Positions 60,018 through 64,000 of a stretch of DNA of 64,000 nucleotides are shown here, piece by piece; position 1 is the first letter of the stretch, and each line of letters opens with the position of its first letter. This DNA comes from Halomicrobium urmianum (GTDB lineage: Archaea > Halobacteriota > Halobacteria > Halobacteriales > Haloarculaceae). The DNA lies in assembly GCF_020217425.1 (NCBI RefSeq), contig NZ_CP084090.1:1550001-1614000 (forward strand), given 5' to 3'. The position numbers and the translations under genes were made by a program. The notes beneath the pieces were generated by a model that had not been told where the DNA came from, ran no database searches, and worked only from the letters and a program-made list of their open reading frames with translations.

Positions 60018-61610
60018 TCAGTCCCGGCCGAGCGCGTCCCGGTAACGGCCGATCATCGTCTCGGCCAGTCGCCGCTCCACGGGCGTGAACCCCAGACGGC
60101 GGAGGACGAGGGCGTACGCCGTCAGGCCGAGCAGCGTCCCGACCGCCGGCGCGGCGGGCGCCGGAAGCGTCGCGTGCGCCCCGAGCGTGACGACTGCGAG
60201 CGGGACGGCCGCGGCGACGGGCCGGAGGTGCAGGCGCGTGAACGGCTGTAGCCCCTCCAGGTAGTACAGCACGACGACTTCGAGCCCGTTGTTCACCGCG
60301 TACATGAGGAAGTAGCTCAGGACGAGTCCGGGCAGTCCGTACCGGATCGTGAGGGGTACCGCGATCGCCGCCAGGACGGCGGTGATCGCCACGTTGACGA
60401 TCAGGTAGGCCCGCTGGTTGTCGGTCATCATCAACAGGAGGCCGACGCTCCCGGCCGCACACGCGACGTACTGGGCGAGGAGAAAGCCCGGGAGCAGCGC
60501 CGCGTACTCGACGAACGTGGGGCCGAACAGCCCGAGCGCGGCCTCTCGGTACACGAGCAGCGGGATGGTGATCCCCGTGACCCCGACGAGGACGAGCCGG
60601 CTCGTGACCTGATACAGCCGGCGGAGCGCGTCCCGGTGGCCGGCCTCGTGGAGGGCGGCCATCACGGGCGGGATGAACTGGTTGACGCCCAGAAGCGGGA
60701 GGCGAACGAGCAGGCCGAGGAGGACGGCGACGGCGAAGACGCCGCCAGCGACGCCCGAGAGGAACAGGGCGATCAGCGGGTAGAAGCCGAACCGCTGCGT
60801 GACAGTGGCGAACCCGCCCGCGAACAGCGGCAGCGAGTAATCGACGTACCGACGCCAGATCCGCCCGCCGTCGGCGCCCGGTGCTCGCGGCCGAAGGCCC
60901 CTGTTCCGGGCCAGCCAGCCGGTCGCGGTCAGTCCGACTGCGCCCATCGCGAGGACCACGCCGCCGGCGACGAACACCAGGTCGCCGACGAGGACGCCGA
61001 CGGCGCCCACGGCGAGCTGTGCGACCGGAAAGCCGACGCGGAGGGTGAGCGTGAGCGGGACGACTTCCTCGAGGCCGCGCAGGACCTCCGTGACGGTGAA
61101 CAGCCAGACGCTCGCCGGCAGCCCCACGGCGAAGACCCGGAGCAGCGTCTGGAACTGCGGGCCCTCGCCGGCGGCGCGCGTCACGTGCGGCACCGCGACG
61201 TAGAGCGCGGTCCCGAAGACCGTCGCGACGCCGACCAGCAGGAGGCTCGCCACGGTGACGAGCGCGTCGCGCTCGGCCGTCGACTCCGCCGCCGGGAGGA
61301 ACCTGCTGAGGCCGCGCCGGAACCCGAGCGCGACGTGGAGGAGGAACCGCTGGAGCCGCCTCGCGACCGCGAACGTCCCGTATGCTCCGGCAGTGAATCC
61401 GTTAGTCAGGACGGCGGTGAACGCCAGCGCCAGCCCCCGCCGGACGAGGATGCCCGGGACCGAGACGGTCGCGCCGTGGGCGACCCGTTCGAGCGCGTCG
61501 TCGAGGCGCTGCTCGACGGGGTCGGGCGCGGACGCCGAACGCTCGTGGCGGTCGCCGTCGGCCCGGTCCGCGTCGGCTCCTGCCGTCGTCTCCAGCCGAT
61601 CGTCGGCCAC
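60018..61610 (-). CDS. Polysaccharide/oligosaccharide flippase-type membrane protein
   Basis: 530 aa, about 14 hydrophobic segments in the MOP (Wzx/MurJ-like) arrangement. A ~45-residue polar N-terminus precedes helix 1 (SVPGILVRRGLALAFTAVLT). Moves lipid-linked glycans across the membrane, e.g. for S-layer glycoprotein N-glycosylation or polysaccharide. No glycosyltransferase neighbours, so it is isolated here. GTG 61610 (VADDRLETTAG) is the start. Confidence 0.85.
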   Translation of the reverse strand: MADDRLETTAGADADRADGDRHERSASAPDPVEQRLDDALERVAHGATVSVPGILVRRGLALAFTAVLTNGFTAGAYGTFAVARRLQRFLLHVALGFRRGLSRFLPAAESTAERDALVTVASLLLVGVATVFGTALYVAVPHVTRAAGEGPQFQTLLRVFAVGLPASVWLFTVTEVLRGLEEVVPLTLTLRVGFPVAQLAVGAVGVLVGDLVFVAGGVVLAMGAVGLTATGWLARNRGLRPRAPGADGGRIWRRYVDYSLPLFAGGFATVTQRFGFYPLIALFLSGVAGGVFAVAVLLGLLVRLPLLGVNQFIPPVMAALHEAGHRDALRRLYQVTSRLVLVGVTGITIPLLVYREAALGLFGPTFVEYAALLPGFLLAQYVACAAGSVGLLLMMTDNQRAYLIVNVAITAVLAAIAVPLTIRYGLPGLVLSYFLMYAVNNGLEVVVLYYLEGLQPFTRLHLRPVAAAVPLAVVTLGAHATLPAPAAPAVGTLLGLTAYALVLRRLGFTPVERRLAETMIGRYRDALGRD

Positions 61611-61704
61611 GGACGTAGCTATCGGGTCGGCAGCAAAAGCTCGCCGATACGGCGTCGAACGCGGTGAAAAAACGGCGTGTCCACTCGCGGGCCGCGGGGC
61701 GGGC

Positions 61705-62172
61705 TCAGCCCCAGAAGTTGTCGCGGCTGCCGAGGCGCTGGCGCTCGGGTTCGCCGTCCGCTCCGGCGGACGCGTCGCCCTCCTCGTCGGCGTCGGCGTC
61801 TGCCTCGTCGGCGTCGGCGCCCTCGCCCTCGTCCTCGTCGAGTTCCAGGCGCTCCAGCTCCTCAGCGCGGGCGTGGTTGGACCGCACCTTCGTCACCTTC
61901 ACGCGGGCCTTCGCCGGCGGGAGGACGCCGTCCACCATGATGATGAACCCGTCGCCCGTCCGACCGACGCCGGCGCCGCTCTCGTGGATGTCCTCGACCT
62001 CGACGACGACCTCCTCGCCGGGCTTGACCGGCTGGCTCTTGAGGTCCTCGATGGGCTGGTTGTAGTGCTTGCACCACTCCTTGCCACCCCGGTCGCCGTA
62101 GTGGGTGCAGCCCATGCCCTCGATCCGCTCGGTGAATTCGGGGCACTCGTCCGCGAGTGGACAGTCAGCCAT
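61705..62172 (-). CDS. TRAM-domain protein with N-terminal Cys/His cluster
   Basis: 155 aa. Cysteines at 4, 10, 22 and 34 with nearby His (CTHYGDRGG, WCKHYNQP) form a possible metal site. TRAM domain at ~49-105: KPGEEVVVEVEDIHESGAGV and DGFIIMVDGVLPPAKARVKV. TRAM domains bind RNA; small TRAM proteins act as archaeal RNA chaperones. An acidic Ala/Asp tail with RQRLGSRDNFWG at the very end follows. ATG 62172 is the natural start. Confidence 0.88.
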   Translation of the reverse strand: MADCPLADECPEFTERIEGMGCTHYGDRGGKEWCKHYNQPIEDLKSQPVKPGEEVVVEVEDIHESGAGVGRTGDGFIIMVDGVLPPAKARVKVTKVRSNHARAEELERLELDEDEGEGADADEADADADEEGDASAGADGEPERQRLGSRDNFWG

Positions 62173-62266
62173 GAATCTCGCTAACGGACCCGGCGCTAAA
62201 ACAGTTGCGTCACCGTCCGACGGCGCGTTCGCGCGTCGCTGCCCTCGACGTCAGCCGGGAGGGCGA

Positions 62267-63136
62267 TCACACCGGCCGGCCGTACGTCCCGCCCCGCTCG
62301 TCCGGGTCGACGACGATGGCCACGGTGGGTTCGTCGACGTCGGTCGGGCACTCCCCGGCCCGCTCGACGGCGTAAGTCACGGGCGCGGTCTGGTTCCGGT
62401 CGCGGTCGAGGTGGAGCGTGAGGTGCATCGGGACCGTTCCGCCGCCGCCGATGCTCTGGGGATAGCCGTACCGCTCGCCCGGCGTGCTGAGTGAGACGCC
62501 CGCGTGGCGCTGGACGACGCCGTCGCCGTCGACGACACAGGCCACCACCTGGGGCGGATCGAGCGCGCGGCGGAAGACGAACTCGTTGGTCGCCGTGAGC
62601 GTCCCGACCCGCTTCTCGACGCCCGGGACGTGGTTGTCCGGGTACTCCCCGGTCGGCGGCTCGACCGTGACCGACTCGTTGGTCTCCAGGTCGTAGGTCA
62701 CGCCGCCGCCGACGGCGTCGGCGCCGACGAGGGCGACGCCCACGACGGCTAGGACGGCGACGACCGACGCCGCGGTCCGGACCGGCAGGGCGAACCCGCG
62801 CTCGCGCAGGAGGTAGCCGAGCCCGACGAACAGCGCCGCGGAGACCGCCAGCAACAGGAACGTGCCCGTGTCCTCGATCGGGTAGTTGCTGACGACGTAC
62901 CCGAGGCCGACGAGGTAGGCCCCGCCGGAGAGGGCGAAGGCGACGGCGTCGAGGACGTCCCGCTCGGTCGCCACGCCGACGGCGAAGAAGGCGACGAACG
63001 CGAGAAAGAGCAGGGCGGCCTTGACGGTGATCGACAGCCCGAACACCAGGTCGCGCATGAAGTAGACGAGCGAGGCAATGGCCAGCGCTACGCCGATCGC
63101 GTAGAGGAGTTTGCCGCTGTCGAACTCGAAGTCCAT
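62267..63136 (-). CDS. Haloarchaeal membrane protein with extracytoplasmic domain, function unknown
   Basis: 289 aa. Five hydrophobic segments in the first ~150 residues (ALAIASLVYFMRDLVFGL, ALLFLAFVAFFAVGVAT, ALSGGAYLVGLGYVVS, TFLLLAVSAALFVGLGYLL, TAASVVAVLAVVGVALVG). A soluble C-terminal half follows, beta-rich, with GECPTDVDEPTVAIVVDPDE near the end. No recognised family. ATG 63136 is the start. Confidence 0.7.
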   Translation of the reverse strand: MDFEFDSGKLLYAIGVALAIASLVYFMRDLVFGLSITVKAALLFLAFVAFFAVGVATERDVLDAVAFALSGGAYLVGLGYVVSNYPIEDTGTFLLLAVSAALFVGLGYLLRERGFALPVRTAASVVAVLAVVGVALVGADAVGGGVTYDLETNESVTVEPPTGEYPDNHVPGVEKRVGTLTATNEFVFRRALDPPQVVACVVDGDGVVQRHAGVSLSTPGERYGYPQSIGGGGTVPMHLTLHLDRDRNQTAPVTYAVERAGECPTDVDEPTVAIVVDPDERGGTYGRPV

Positions 63137-63237
63137 GTGTCGTCCACCACAGACCCAGTTGTAATCACTGTTCTCGTGGGTTCGACGGCGATTTGAGCGA
63201 CCGCTGCGGCAGACGTGCGGGAAGCGAGAGAAGCGTT

Positions 63238-63489
63238 AGTCCCCGGCCGCCGACTGCCCGGACCCGGCACCCGGACTGGCCGACAGCGGCGTCACGCGTA
63301 CCTTTTTCCCCGTCGGGTTTCCTCGCTCGCTCCGCTCGCTGCGGGAACCCTCGGGCAAAAATCTACGCTAAAAAGTCCGCGACTCGCTTCGCTCGTCGCG
63401 GCGAACCGCGCTCACTCCGTTCGCGCGGACGCTCAGTCCCCGGCCGCCGACTGCCCGGACCCGGCACCCGGACCGGCCGACAGCGGCGT
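63238..63489. repeat. 55-bp direct repeats flanking a dispersed element
   Basis: 63238-63292 and 63435-63489 are identical except for one T/C difference, 197 bp apart. The second copy is the 3' end of the radical SAM gene (coding ...PLSAGPGAGSGQSAAGD-stop) and the first is a duplicate outside the gene. Between them lies the ~100-bp element (63303-63401) related to 21087-21185, including a hairpin with arms CCGCGAC/GTCGCGG. It looks like a segmental duplication created when the element was inserted. The rest of 63137-63237 shows nothing. Confidence 0.75.
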
Positions 63490-64000
63490 GCGCTCGACGA
63501 CCGTCCCGTCGTAGGTCGGGTACTGCTCGACGATTTCGCCTTTCTCGACGTCGCCCTCCTCGACCATCTCCTCTAAGAGCCACCAGGCGAGTTCGACGTG
63601 GTCGGACTTGACGGCGTAGAACTCCTCGGGGACGCCCAGTTCCCGCAGGCGAGCCTCGGAGACCCATGCCTTGCCGTAGACGAGCGTACCGTCGTCGGTG
63701 ACCTCGTCGAACTCCCGGCGGATCGTCCGGGCCATCCGCTTCAGGCGCGAGCGGTGCTGGGCGGCGTCCTTGAAGACGGAGGTGCAGAAGTAGACCTTCT
63801 CGTGGTCGCCCATCGTCTCCAGGATCTCGTGGCTGCCCTCGACGGCGCTCATGTGGTCGTCCTTGAGCTCGAAGCCCTCCTCCTGCATCCGGCGGTAGTT
63901 GCCGTCGGACATCTCGAACTCGTTGATGTTGCAGAAGTCGGCGGCGCCCTCGTCGAGGAAGTCGAGAAACTCCTCCTCTGCGCGGATGCCGGGGATCTCG
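63433..64000 (-). CDS. Radical SAM protein of COG2108 type, C-terminal part (cut by window edge)
   Basis: The frame is open from the right edge to the stop at 63433-63435, so the N-terminal radical SAM core is outside the window. The visible ~189 residues include FCNINEFEMSDGNYRRMQ, GFELKDDHMSAVEGSHEILE, YFCTSVFKDAAQHRSRLKRM and DDGTLVYGKAW, which match the C-terminal half of COG2108 proteins (related to pyruvate-formate-lyase activating enzymes). Reaction unknown. ATG at 63912 is internal. The 3' end is duplicated upstream at 63238-63292. Confidence 0.82.
   Translation of the reverse strand, partial: EIPGIRAEEEFLDFLDEGAADFCNINEFEMSDGNYRRMQEEGFELKDDHMSAVEGSHEILETMGDHEKVYFCTSVFKDAAQHRSRLKRMARTIRREFDEVTDDGTLVYGKAWVSEARLRELGVPEEFYAVKSDHVELAWWLLEEMVEEGDVEKGEIVEQYPTYDGTVVERTPLSAGPGAGSGQSAAGD

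Overview
The window reads as chromosomal DNA of a haloarchaeon (class Halobacteria). The evidence is very high G+C, strongly acidic proteins, TATA boxes 25-30 bp before start codons with little or no leader, GTG starts in tightly packed operons, lipobox and twin-arginine signals, and an archaeal gene set (TFB, MCM, RPA3 with its partner, ASH-Ski2-like helicase, CheC). Gene content would fit the Haloarcula/Halomicrobium side of the class, but that is inference. No rRNA, CRISPR array, integrase or complete insertion sequence was seen.

Layout. 1-3.0 kb: end of a MATE exporter, a CheC-family protein, a palindromic MITE-like element and an MFS permease. 3.2-9.3 kb: assimilatory nitrate block (nirA, narK, nasA), all leftward but with separate promoters. 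9.4-15.2 kb: molybdenum-cofactor block (MobB-MoaE fusion, moaC, two moeA genes, the second fused to a periplasmic-binding-protein-like domain, and moaA), which supplies the cofactor NasA needs. 15.4-25.5 kb: hemL, a second palindromic element, lipoproteins, a beta-propeller protein, prs, ileS, a DUF4177-like protein and a uracil-DNA glycosylase. 25.5-29.6 kb: an HpcH/HpaI aldolase, a cellulase-like hydrolase, a HIT protein, a zinc protein and a ParA-like protein lacking both Walker A lysines. 29.8-36.3 kb: TFB, a MinD/ParA ATPase closing a translationally coupled four-gene operon of haloarchaea-specific proteins, a RecA-like protein, and MCM with a small partner. 36.5-45 kb: membrane proteins, transporters, two stand-alone response regulators, zinc ribbons, a methyltransferase, and a Tat lipoprotein in lower-G+C DNA. 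45-56 kb: tRNA-Pro, an SLC13-type transporter, ASH-Ski2-like helicase, hydantoinase A/B, a cupin, an M50-CBS protease, a frameshifted HNH endonuclease gene and tRNA-His. 56-64 kb: a small Cys-rich protein, an RHH protein, rpap3-rpa3, a flippase, a TRAM protein, a membrane protein and the end of a radical SAM protein.

Spread through the window, in spacers and in frame inside genes (moeA, ileS, hyuB, beta-propeller gene), is a class of perfect hairpins with short loops. Many share a GAGCGAAGCGA-type centre while their arms differ completely from place to place. This, the ParA/TFB/MCM cluster and the MITE-like palindromes are the parts most worth following up.
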